Positions 9,349 through 16,916 of a stretch of DNA of 64,000 bases are shown one piece after another (the first letter of the stretch is position 1; each line of letters begins with the position of its first letter). Below the pieces are notes generated by a model. That model was not told where the DNA came from, searched no databases, and saw only the letters and a list, made by a program, of their open reading frames with translations. This DNA comes from Planctomycetota bacterium (GTDB lineage: Bacteria > Planctomycetota > B15-G4): positions 83,374 through 147,373 of the forward strand of contig JAJDEO010000041.1 in NCBI GenBank assembly GCA_029259745.1, given 5' to 3'. The translations under genes and the position numbers were made by a program.

Positions 9349-9879
9349 TCAGGAGGGTGTGCGGCGTCGCGTCGTCGCTGTGAGCTGCGAGACGATGTCG
9401 CGAGCCGGACGATACACCTGCCCGACACGTTCGTAGAAGCCGCCACAGTGGATGGACGTCCCGAACGTCTCGAAATCCCAGTGGTGGACCCACTCGTGGA
9501 GGAGCGTGTTGAGGTAGGTCTTGAGGGCGACGGGCTGTTCGCGGGCGGCCGTACGCGTGTAGACCTCCACCGGCCCGTTCGACTGACACAGACCGTGCAG
9601 CTCATAGACGATGCGTCCGCCCTTGCGCTTGTGCGGGCGCGGGCGGTCGCGTAGGAACACGTGCTTGGGCGCGACTTCGAGCTCGAGGCAGAGCATGTCG
9701 ACGAGCGCCTGCGACTCATCGCTGAAGCGCTTCACGAGCCCCGTGCGCTTGTACTCTTCGTGGGCCGCGTGGAGGCAGCGGAGCTGCGTGCGAAAGTCGA
9801 AGGCGATCCGCGCGACCTCGCGCTCGCCCAGGCGCGCGCGATCCATGGCGCGGTAACTTCGCGATGAGAGCCGCGCCAT
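9349..9879 (-). CDS. Small putative zinc-metalloprotease-like protein (HExxH)
   Basis: The 176-residue product has no signal peptide. It contains HEWVHHWD (H128, E129, H132, with D135 nearby), a zincin-type motif in which two histidines and possibly D135 would bind zinc and the glutamate activates water. A lysine/arginine-rich segment (RPRPHKRKGG, about 79-88) precedes a beta strand (GRIVYELHGLCQS), a layout reminiscent of SprT-like proteins. It begins three bases after the ThuA gene stop and precedes the coiled-coil gene, so it probably belongs to this minus-strand operon. The substrate is unknown. Confidence 0.7.
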   Translation of the reverse strand: MARLSSRSYRAMDRARLGEREVARIAFDFRTQLRCLHAAHEEYKRTGLVKRFSDESQALVDMLCLELEVAPKHVFLRDRPRPHKRKGGRIVYELHGLCQSNGPVEVYTRTAAREQPVALKTYLNTLLHEWVHHWDFETFGTSIHCGGFYERVGQVYRPARDIVSQLTATTRRRTPS

Positions 9880-9882
9880 CGG

Positions 9883-10725
9883 TCAGCGACCCTCAGCGCC
9901 AAGCGCCCAACGGATTCCTCCGATCAGGTGCGACGCGAAACGCGGGTCGGTCCAGACGTTCGTACCGTGCCCGAGCGACGTGTAGAACACGCGCCCCTCG
10001 CCGTGATCGCGCGTCCACGCGATCGCGAAATCACCATCGGTGCGCTTGATGCCGGGCTTCGTCATGTCGACGGCCGCAGTGTCGAGCGACAGCAGCACGC
10101 GGCGCCCCTCGCGCGAGTACGGCGCCTTGAACTGGTAGATCTCGTCGTGGATCTCGAACGAGTCGCCGAGGTGCTCCGTGGCCGGGTGGTCGCCTTGCTC
10201 GACAGTGACGCGCACGTTCTCGTTCCACGGATGACCGTCGAAGTAGCCGCCAATCATCTCGCCGAACGCCGGGACCTCGTAGAAGGTGTCGGTCGCGCAG
10301 TGGGCGCCGATGAACGCGCCGCCATCACTGACGTACGTCAGCAGGTTCTCGACCTGCGTGGCGCTGAGCGGGAGCTCGCCGGTGGTGTAGAAGAAGATGC
10401 CGTCGAACGTCGCGAGTGTGTCGGCGTCGAAGTTCGCCGTGTCACGGCTGACGACGGCCTCGAAAACCCCGCTGCGTTCTCCGAACTCGTGCAGCGCCTG
10501 CTCGACGATGCTCCACGTCTCACCGTCCGGCCGCTTGACGACCGCGTGCTCGTAGCCGGCCGACACCGTGTAGATGAGCAGGCGCGGCGTGGGCACATCT
10601 TCGACGACAGGCTCATCGGCCGTCGCCGTGATCACCTTCTCGGGCGATGACGAGCCTTCCTCGACGACACGGCCACACCCCCCGAGGAAGAGAGCGAACA
10701 CTGCGATCACGACATTGTTCAGCAT
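9883..10725 (-). CDS. ThuA-domain lipoprotein
   Basis: The 280-residue protein begins with a lipoprotein signal (lipobox LGGC, lipidated C17). The rest is a ThuA-like fold related to class I glutamine amidotransferases. It shows LLIYTVSAGYEHAVV (about 49-63), DGIFFYTTGELPLS, GGAFIGAHCATDTFYEV, YFDGHPWNENVRVTV and the C-terminal YTSLGHGTNVWTDPRFASHL. The family is named for trehalose utilisation and is greatly expanded in planctomycetes, often near glycoside-degrading enzymes. The biochemical activity is unsettled and I claim none. It lies 30 bases downstream of the PilT-like gene and just upstream of the zincin gene. Confidence 0.9.
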   Translation of the reverse strand: MLNNVVIAVFALFLGGCGRVVEEGSSSPEKVITATADEPVVEDVPTPRLLIYTVSAGYEHAVVKRPDGETWSIVEQALHEFGERSGVFEAVVSRDTANFDADTLATFDGIFFYTTGELPLSATQVENLLTYVSDGGAFIGAHCATDTFYEVPAFGEMIGGYFDGHPWNENVRVTVEQGDHPATEHLGDSFEIHDEIYQFKAPYSREGRRVLLSLDTAAVDMTKPGIKRTDGDFAIAWTRDHGEGRVFYTSLGHGTNVWTDPRFASHLIGGIRWALGAEGR

Positions 10726-10755
10726 GCCGCCAGTGTAGCGACCAGCCGCCGGCGT

Positions 10756-12012
10756 TCACCCGTCGGGGCGCTGATCCTCGGAATCGTCACGCAGCTCGGA
10801 GAGGATATCGGAAAGACTCTCGGACGGCGGCTCGACGACGATCACGTCCGGCTCGATCTCGGGCGCACGCGCGCGGGGATCGAAGTCGTCGAGCTGCAGC
10901 TCGTCCTCGATCTCCTCGATCTCGTCCGGCTCCTCGACACGCCGCAGCGGACTCTCGGCCAAGACACCGCGCTCGCGCGGCTCGTCGCGCGCGGGCGCAG
11001 GCACCACGGGCAGCTCCCAGTCGCTCTTCTCGTCGAGCCACTCGCGATAGCGTTCGAACGACCAGCTCCCGTCCTTGCGGCCCGTGTCGAGCACGAGCTG
11101 CAGCTTGAAGAACTGGCCTTGCCGGACGAGGCTGCGCGCCGCCGCCGTCATGCGCAGGATCTCGAGTTCGGGGACGCGGATGCCGAGGTCGGGACGATAG
11201 ACGAGCCGCTGGCTGATCACGGCCGTCAGGCAGTCGGCGAGCTGTGCGCGGACGTTGCCCTGGCTGTCGGGCGGCATGGACGTGACGATGCGCTGCAGTG
11301 CCTCGGCGCCGTGGGACGAGTGCATCGTCGTGAAGACGAGGTGCCCCGTTTCGGCCGCAGCGAGCGTGAGCTGCATCGTCGACGGCCGGCGCATCTCCCC
11401 CACGACGATCACGTCGGGGTCCTCGCGCAGCGCGTCGCGCAACGCCTGGTCGTAGCTCGGCGTGTCGCGCTCGACTTCGCGCTGACGGATGAACGCCTTG
11501 CGCGGTCGGTAGCTGTACTCGATCGGCTGCTCGATCGTGAGCACGTGCGCAGGGCGGCGAGTGTTCACTTCGTGGACAAGCGCCGCGAGCGTCGACGACT
11601 TCCCCGAGCCGGTCGGCCCGCTGAGGATCACGAGGCCGTGAGGATCGTCGATGAGCTTTGTGAGCTCGGGATTGAGGTTCAGCGACTTCAGCGTGGGCTG
11701 CACGTCGTGCAACACGCGAATCGCGATCCCGACGCCGCGCGCCGTGCGCATGATGTTCAGCCGACAGCGCACGCCCGCGATCGTCGTCGCGAGGTCGGCC
11801 GACCCGCGCTCGGTGAAGTCGCCACCGCGCGCGCCCTTCGCCACGCCCGCGAGGAAGCGCTTGGCGAGACGATCGATGGCGGCGCCCTCGAGCGGCTCGC
11901 CCGTGGTGACCAGGTCACCATCGATGCGCCACGCCGCGGGCAGCCCCGGCTCGAGGTGCACGTCGGTCGCGCCCCGGGCCAGTGCCTGGGAGATCAGCGT
12001 GTCAATGTTCAT
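10756..12012 (-). CDS. pilT: PilT-family ATPase with acidic C-terminal tail
   Basis: This 418-residue secretion-superfamily ATPase has an N-terminal PAS-like domain (1-110), Walker A GPTGSGKSS (132-140), an Asp-box variant EQPIEY (161-166), Walker B with DPDVIVVGEMR (198-208) and a His box HLVFTTMHS (224-232). These are the hallmarks of PilT/PilU pilus-retraction motors. Residues after about 330 form an unusual tail rich in Glu and Asp (for example DEIEEIEDELQLDDFD) that standard PilT lacks. No pilus genes are adjacent, as is common for pilT. It follows threonine synthase by 28 bases on the same strand. Retraction or twitching function is inferred. Confidence 0.9.
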   Translation of the reverse strand: MNIDTLISQALARGATDVHLEPGLPAAWRIDGDLVTTGEPLEGAAIDRLAKRFLAGVAKGARGGDFTERGSADLATTIAGVRCRLNIMRTARGVGIAIRVLHDVQPTLKSLNLNPELTKLIDDPHGLVILSGPTGSGKSSTLAALVHEVNTRRPAHVLTIEQPIEYSYRPRKAFIRQREVERDTPSYDQALRDALREDPDVIVVGEMRRPSTMQLTLAAAETGHLVFTTMHSSHGAEALQRIVTSMPPDSQGNVRAQLADCLTAVISQRLVYRPDLGIRVPELEILRMTAAARSLVRQGQFFKLQLVLDTGRKDGSWSFERYREWLDEKSDWELPVVPAPARDEPRERGVLAESPLRRVEEPDEIEEIEDELQLDDFDPRARAPEIEPDVIVVEPPSESLSDILSELRDDSEDQRPDG

Positions 12013-12040
12013 CGGAACTCTCCGACGGGGCGCGGGGAAC

Positions 12041-13264
12041 TCAGCTTCCCGATTCGATCAGGGACCAATCAACGGCCGCGCGGTCGATGCGCGGAATGTC
12101 GGTGTCCAACACTTCGACGTACTTCTGCGCCGCGCCGGTGTTGAAGACGACGACGCGCTCGTCCTTCGAGACGCTCCCCTTGGCCACCGAGTCGGCGAGT
12201 GCTCCGAGACAGATCGCCGTCTCGGGACATAGCGAGATGCCTTCGAGCGACGCCGCGCGCGTCATCCACTCGCCGATCCGTTCTTCGTCGGCCGAGAGCG
12301 CCGCACCACCGGACGCCCGCACGGCATCGAGGATCATGAAGTCGCCCACGGCGACGGGCACACGCAACCCCGACGCCACCGTGTGCGGCGCGGCGGGCGC
12401 CGTCGCGAAACGCTCACCGGCCTCGAATGCGGCCGCGATCGGCGAGCAGCCCGTCGACTGACACGAGTACATCCGCGGACGCACGTCGCTCTCGAGCCAG
12501 CCGAGCGTCGACAGCTCCTCGAAGGCTTTCCACATGCCGATCAGCCCCGTCCCCCCGCCCGTCGGGTAGAAGATTGCATCGGGCAGCTTCCAGTGGCACT
12601 GCTCGGCGACCTCAAGTCCCATCGTCTTCTTGCCTTCGATGCGATAGGGCTCCTTGAGCGTGGAGAAGTCGAACCACCCCACCGTCTCCTTACCTTGTTT
12701 GACGATCGCACCGCAGTCGTTGATGAGACCGTTGACGAGGAAGACGTGTGCGCCGAAGAGCCCGGCCTCCACGCGATTCACGAGCGGCGTGTCTTCGGGC
12801 ATGAACACCCAGCACTCCATGCCGGCGCGTGCGGCATAGGCGGCAAGCGCGCCGCCGGCGTTGCCGGCCGTGGGGATCGCGACGCGCGTGATGCCGAGCT
12901 GCTTGGCCATCGAGACGGCCATGCACAGTCCGCGCGCCTTGAACGACCCCGTCGGGAGCTGCGACTCGTCCTTGATCCAGAGGTCGGGAACGCCGAGCGC
13001 CTCGCCGAGCCGCGGCGCCGGAAGCAGCGGACTCATGCCTTCACCGAGCGAGACGACGGCGTCATCGTCGTCGACGGGCAGCAGCTCGCGGTAGCGCCAG
13101 AGGTCCGGCGCGCGGTCGGCGAGGGCGTCGCGCGACACGGCGCGACCGACGGCCTCGAGGTCGTAGCGCACCCACAGCGGACGACCATCGTGCAGCGTCG
13201 CGATCTCGCGGGCGGGCAGGCGCGTGCCATCGATGGCGGCTTCGAGGTGCGTGACGTAGCTCAT
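12041..13264 (-). CDS. thrC: Threonine synthase (PLP-dependent)
   Basis: The 407-residue protein belongs to fold-type II PLP enzymes and would convert O-phosphohomoserine to threonine and phosphate. The Schiff-base lysine lies in LPTGSFKARG (K109). The PLP-phosphate loop is the glycine-rich YPTGGGTGLIGMW (about 233-245), and PTAGNAGGALAAYAARAG is the typical 'SaGNaG' strand-helix. The moderate length fits the shorter threonine synthase class rather than the ~480-residue fungal/proteobacterial class. A threonine dehydratase-like activity cannot be excluded by eye. ATG at 13264 begins just before the conserved N-terminal region. The frame is open upstream, but that stretch overlaps nothing conserved. 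Confidence 0.87.
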   Translation of the reverse strand: MSYVTHLEAAIDGTRLPAREIATLHDGRPLWVRYDLEAVGRAVSRDALADRAPDLWRYRELLPVDDDDAVVSLGEGMSPLLPAPRLGEALGVPDLWIKDESQLPTGSFKARGLCMAVSMAKQLGITRVAIPTAGNAGGALAAYAARAGMECWVFMPEDTPLVNRVEAGLFGAHVFLVNGLINDCGAIVKQGKETVGWFDFSTLKEPYRIEGKKTMGLEVAEQCHWKLPDAIFYPTGGGTGLIGMWKAFEELSTLGWLESDVRPRMYSCQSTGCSPIAAAFEAGERFATAPAAPHTVASGLRVPVAVGDFMILDAVRASGGAALSADEERIGEWMTRAASLEGISLCPETAICLGALADSVAKGSVSKDERVVVFNTGAAQKYVEVLDTDIPRIDRAAVDWSLIESGS

Positions 13265-13392
13265 GCGCGACACGATAGCAGGTGTTCGATCCGCGCCTTG
13301 GCCGGCAGACGACGACCCTTTCTCCGACGCGCGCGGTCGTCCGCACCCGCGGACGCGCATGACCGGAAGTCGAACGCGTCCACGGGCCAGAC

Positions 13393-13959
13393 CTACCTCG
13401 CCTGCACTGCTCCCAGTCGTTGTGCTTCCGCGAACGTCACCTTCCAGACGACGACGCCGCGCCGGTCGCTGAGCTGGGGCTCGAGCGTCGTTCCCGGGAA
13501 GGGGAAGGTGATGAGTTCGCGGCGGAGCGGGCGTCCGCTGACACCGTCGATCGCTCGACCGACGAGGAGCCACCCATCGTCGACACGCAACGGGGGAGCA
13601 AGGAAGATGTGCAGGCGGGGAAGCGGCACGGGCGTGCGCTCGGCGCTCGGCGCGTCACTCGACGGCGGCGGCGGGCCGCCCGGCGTGCCAGCTGCGGGGA
13701 GGAGCGGCGAGACCGGCGCAACGACCGAGCCACTGGGCGCCACGGCGGGAAGCCCGCCCGTCTGCCCGGTGCCATTCGAGACGACATCGTGGCCGCGGCG
13801 GCGTGACGGGGATCGCACCACACTCGCATCGTTCGTCGCCGCCGTCTTGTCGACGGGGCCGTTCAACGTCTGCGCGCTCGCGTCCGAAGACACGCCGAAG
13901 ACGAAGAGGCCGACGAACGCGACAGCTGCGATCGAGAGACGGCGGAGGTCAAGTGTCAT
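13393..13959 (-). CDS. Secreted protein of unknown function, third gene of the sigma/TPR operon
   Basis: ATG at 13959 has a good ribosome-binding site (GGAG seven bases upstream) and overlaps the end of the TPR gene by 11 bases. The 188-residue product has a signal peptide (hydrophobic IAAVAFVGLFVFGV, cleavage near ASA), a low-complexity Ser/Pro/Gly stretch (about 60-105) and a C-terminal beta domain of about 75 residues (DDGWLLVGRAIDGVSGRPL through GVVVWKVTF). That pattern recalls carboxypeptidase-regulatory-like domains ('G.v.d..tg.pl....'). Its place after a sigma factor and a TPR protein suggests an envelope output or sensor of that system, which is inference. Confidence 0.75.
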   Translation of the reverse strand: MTLDLRRLSIAAVAFVGLFVFGVSSDASAQTLNGPVDKTAATNDASVVRSPSRRRGHDVVSNGTGQTGGLPAVAPSGSVVAPVSPLLPAAGTPGGPPPPSSDAPSAERTPVPLPRLHIFLAPPLRVDDGWLLVGRAIDGVSGRPLRRELITFPFPGTTLEPQLSDRRGVVVWKVTFAEAQRLGAVQAR

Positions 13960-14779
13960 CGGGGTCTCCTGTCGCAACGGCGAGAAGCGATTCGATCTCC
14001 GAATGCTCGAAGCCGAGGAGCTTCGCGTGCGTTTCGGTGAACGTCACCCACCAGCGCTGCGTGAACGCCGTGGGGTCGCGCCGTTGCAGCGCTGCGAGTT
14101 CATCCATGGCCCAGCGGAAACGTGACTCGTTGCCGAGTCGCGCCGCTGCCGTGGCGATGTTCATGTACGCGCCGGTGTGCTCCGGCGCGAGGGCAAGTGC
14201 CGACTCGGCAACGCTGAGGCCCTCGGCGTCCTTCGCACGCGTGATGAGAACGAACGAGAGGTTCCACGCTGCGTAGAACGCCGCGCGGTCGTCGAGGTCG
14301 CTGCGCTCGTGCAGGTGGCGGAGAACGCCTTCGGCCTCGGCGAGCTTGCCGGCGTAGGCGAGCCAGAGCCCCGAGGCAAGCTGCTGGCGAACGGTGCGCC
14401 CCTCGAGCGATGTGAGCACGTCGAGGCACGTTCTCATGTCGACGAGCGCGGCGTCCTCAGCGGGTGTCGAACGCGTCACCGACGACACGTCGGGTGCGCC
14501 GCCGGGAAGTCCGTCCATCCCGCGTCGCATCGTGTCGACCTCGCTCCAGATCACTTCTGCCGGACGTGGCACGTCGGCCATGGCGATGCGCTCGGTGACG
14601 TCGGGAACTTCACTCAAGCAGGCCTTCAACATCTCGTAGACGAGGTCGGCGAGGCGACGTCGTCCGGCGTCCTGGAAGCGCTCCTGGAGTTCGGCGCGCA
14701 GCTGCTCGGGTGTGCGCCCGCGACCTTCGCCGCGCAGGTATCCCAGTGCCTCGCCGAGCCAAGTCGATGTCTCCGTCAT
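13949..14779 (-). CDS. TPR-repeat protein coupled to sigma factor
   Basis: The 276-residue product has no signal peptide. Its first ~110 residues are helical, with LGEALGYLRGEGRGRTPEQLRAELQERF, which could contact the sigma factor. The rest shows tetratricopeptide-like helix pairs, such as LASGLWLAYAGKLAEAEGVLRHL, AFYAAWNLSFVLITRAKDAEG and HTGAYMNIATAAARLG. TPR proteins serve as protein-protein scaffolds. The start codon overlaps the sigma stop (ATGA at 14776-14779), so expression is coupled. A regulator or partner role for the sigma factor is inferred from this linkage. Confidence 0.85.
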   Translation of the reverse strand: MTETSTWLGEALGYLRGEGRGRTPEQLRAELQERFQDAGRRRLADLVYEMLKACLSEVPDVTERIAMADVPRPAEVIWSEVDTMRRGMDGLPGGAPDVSSVTRSTPAEDAALVDMRTCLDVLTSLEGRTVRQQLASGLWLAYAGKLAEAEGVLRHLHERSDLDDRAAFYAAWNLSFVLITRAKDAEGLSVAESALALAPEHTGAYMNIATAAARLGNESRFRWAMDELAALQRRDPTAFTQRWWVTFTETHAKLLGFEHSEIESLLAVATGDPDDT

Positions 14780-15549
14780 CGTGCACCTCCCACGGCCGCC
14801 AGCTCCTCTGACGCGAGACTTCGTTCGACGCCGGTGAGCGCAGACGCGATCCGTTCCGAGAGTCGGCGGCGCGCCCGCTTGAGGACCGTGCCGACCTGGT
14901 TCTCAGCAACGTCCAGACGCGCGGCGACGTCGCGATACGACAAGTCATCCACCTCCCGTGCGATCAACACGGCGCGGTCACGCTCCGAGAGTTCGTGGAA
15001 GCAGAGGCCGACGACGGACATGAGGCAGACGCCCGCACGCGCGATCGCCTCCACATGATCGGTGTCGATGAGTTCGTCGAGCGGATCGCAGACCGTCTTG
15101 AGCGTGGAGTGGTACGCCTCGTGACGGACCTGGGCGCGTGTCTGAGATCGGATCAGGTTCAGCGCGTCGTTGCGCATCGCCGTGTGGGCGAATCCGAGGA
15201 AGCGCGTCACCTCGGCCTGCGGACGGCGCACGTCGGCGAAGAGTCGCGTCATGAAACCCATTACGAGGTCATCGGGGTCGGCGGCGAGCGAGAGTTTCCG
15301 CACGACGGATCGAGCGATCTCGACGAGGCGCACATGAGCCACCTCGAACAAGAGTGCGAGCGCGTCCACCTCTGCATGACGATGGAATCGCTGCAGGAGA
15401 AACCACGCCAAGCGATCGATCTGTTGATCGTCGGTCGGATCGAATTGTGTGACATCCGGAGCGCCTCCATCAGCGTCGAAACGAGAGAGGCGTTCGAACA
15501 GTAGGTGCGGAACCAAGACCAGCACTCCCCGCCCGCGTTCGGCGTTCAC
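14776..15549 (-). CDS. Sigma-70 family (ECF-like) RNA polymerase sigma factor
   Basis: The 257-residue protein has an N-terminal extension of about 55 residues (LAWFLLQRFHRH). Region 2 lies near ADPDDLVMGFMTRLFADVRRPQAEV and AHTAMRNDALNLIRSQTR. Region 4 lies near LSERDRAVLIAREVDDLSYRDVAARL followed by the recognition helix QVGTVLKRARRRLSERI. It heads an operon with the TPR and secreted-protein genes. The GTG start at 15549 is the most upstream choice; a start some residues later is possible because the GAAAGGG run directly abuts it. The 176-base region upstream carries several TGAGA/TCTCA inverted half-sites. Confidence 0.86.
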   Translation of the reverse strand: MNAERGRGVLVLVPHLLFERLSRFDADGGAPDVTQFDPTDDQQIDRLAWFLLQRFHRHAEVDALALLFEVAHVRLVEIARSVVRKLSLAADPDDLVMGFMTRLFADVRRPQAEVTRFLGFAHTAMRNDALNLIRSQTRAQVRHEAYHSTLKTVCDPLDELIDTDHVEAIARAGVCLMSVVGLCFHELSERDRAVLIAREVDDLSYRDVAARLDVAENQVGTVLKRARRRLSERIASALTGVERSLASEELAAVGGAR

Positions 15550-15643
15550 CCCTTTCGAGCGTCGTTGCTCGCGTGAACTCGATGGCGCTGGCGATCGGAT
15601 TTCACACTACCCCCGAGCCGGAGCCCTTGACGGAAACGTGAGG

Positions 15644-15728
15644 TGAGAAACGAGAAGTTCTCAACTCGGTGCACGCGCGCTCGACTCAAGTCGAGAAACA
15701 TCTCATGAGAGAGACGTGGCGCGTCTCA
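15644..15728. promoter_or_regulatory. Cluster of TGAGA/TCTCA half-sites and a palindrome before the sigma operon
   Basis: Between the acetyltransferase stop and the sigma start (both minus strand) lie several paired half-sites. TGAGA at 15644-15648 faces TCTCA at 15659-15663. CTCGACT/AGTCGAG with a two-base centre sits at 15680-15695. A perfect TCTCATGAGA palindrome sits at 15701-15710. GAGAC at 15711-15715 faces GTCTCA at 15723-15728. The same half-sites recur before bacterioferritin and flavodoxin. The 15680-15695 palindrome could alternatively be a weak terminator for the acetyltransferase gene, but it has no T-run. Confidence 0.45.
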
Positions 15729-16916
15729 GAACATGTCAACCATCGACGGTGCTCGCACGGCGAGTGCGCGCTCGACCTCGGCGATCTCATCGGCGTCGCC
15801 GTCGAGGACGCCGAGTGCGACGAGCGTTTCGGGTCGGATGTGTCCGGTGTACAGGGCCGCAAGGGCGCGGATGTCGGCGCGCACGGAGCCGCGGCCGCCC
15901 TTCTCCACGGTGGCCCGCCCGCCTTCGACGCGCACCACGCGGCGACCGACGTTGCCGGCAAGCACGCTGTCGCGCACGTCGAAGTGCATCTCTGCGGCTG
16001 TGCCGTCTGGATACCGGCGCTGCACGAAGGCTGCCTCGATGTCGACGATTCGGAGCATCCACTCGTCAGCGAGCGCCAGGCTGAAGAAGCGATCGGGGAG
16101 CTGTGCGAGGAAGGGATGGTCGAGGCCGCCGAAGACCACGGCGGCGTTGGCGAGCGTCGACGACTGCGCGAGGAAGGCGAGCACGTCAGGCACGAAGCGT
16201 TGATCGGTGACGGCGACGTCGAGCACCTGCAGGTCGTACATCGTCTGGCGGACGGACGAGCTCTCGAGCTTCACGAACGCGTAGGCGACCACTTCGTCGC
16301 CGTCCTCGAAGAGATACTGCTTCGAGCGGACGCCGCGCGGGTACTGAACGCGCATCCAGTTCTCGGGAGCCTTGTGCACGGACGCATCGCGCCCACGCGA
16401 GAACGTCTCGTGGCAGCGAACGATGGCCGACTGGTCGGCGTCCGTCGCGAGGCGCACCGACAACGTCGGCTTGTGGCGAGGCAGCCGGTGCACGGGAATC
16501 TCGATGCGCGCGCGAACTCCTGCCAGCTCGTAGCCGAGCGACCGATACAGCGGCCAGCTCGCCGGGTAGAGCGTGGAGAGCGCGACGCCGCTGGCGGCGA
16601 GTTCGCGCAGCACGCCTGCCATGAGTTCGCTGGCCACGCCGCGACCGCGCTGCTCGGGCGCGACGCCCACGGCCGAGATCGCGCCCGACGAAACCGACTC
16701 GCCGCCGAACCAGTGCCCCATCTCGAACACATTGAGACAGCCCGAAATGTCACCACCGGCACGGACGACGCGCATTTTCGGAAGCGTCGCTCGGGCGACC
16801 CAGGCGCGCGCGTCTTCGGGGGCCATCCCGAAGGACGCGGCGAGCACGTCGGCACACGCGTCGGCCTCGGAGTCCATCCCTTCACTCAACGCGGCGTACT
16901 CGCGATCGGCACTCAT
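15726..16916 (-). CDS. Eis-like GNAT N-acetyltransferase
   Basis: The 396-residue protein has the three-part layout of the Eis family. First is a GNAT domain (about 1-140) with the acetyl-CoA pyrophosphate loop VAPEQRGRGVASELM. Second is a second GNAT-like domain (about 150-280). Third is a C-terminal sterol-carrier-protein-2-like domain (about 290-396, AEMHFDVRDSVLAGNVGRRVVRV). Eis proteins acetylate amines on aminoglycosides or other cationic substrates; the natural substrate here is unknown. Its ATG overlaps the stop of the upstream aminotransferase gene (ATGA), so the pair is coupled. A role in modifying an amino-acid-derived metabolite would fit that pairing, but this is inference. Confidence 0.88.
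   Translation of the reverse strand: MSADREYAALSEGMDSEADACADVLAASFGMAPEDARAWVARATLPKMRVVRAGGDISGCLNVFEMGHWFGGESVSSGAISAVGVAPEQRGRGVASELMAGVLRELAASGVALSTLYPASWPLYRSLGYELAGVRARIEIPVHRLPRHKPTLSVRLATDADQSAIVRCHETFSRGRDASVHKAPENWMRVQYPRGVRSKQYLFEDGDEVVAYAFVKLESSSVRQTMYDLQVLDVAVTDQRFVPDVLAFLAQSSTLANAAVVFGGLDHPFLAQLPDRFFSLALADEWMLRIVDIEAAFVQRRYPDGTAAEMHFDVRDSVLAGNVGRRVVRVEGGRATVEKGGRGSVRADIRALAALYTGHIRPETLVALGVLDGDADEIAEVERALAVRAPSMVDMF

Noticed and set aside
15680..15695. Palindrome considered as an intrinsic terminator
   Set aside because: No T-run follows on the minus strand, and the two-base centre makes a poor RNA loop. An operator is equally or more likely.
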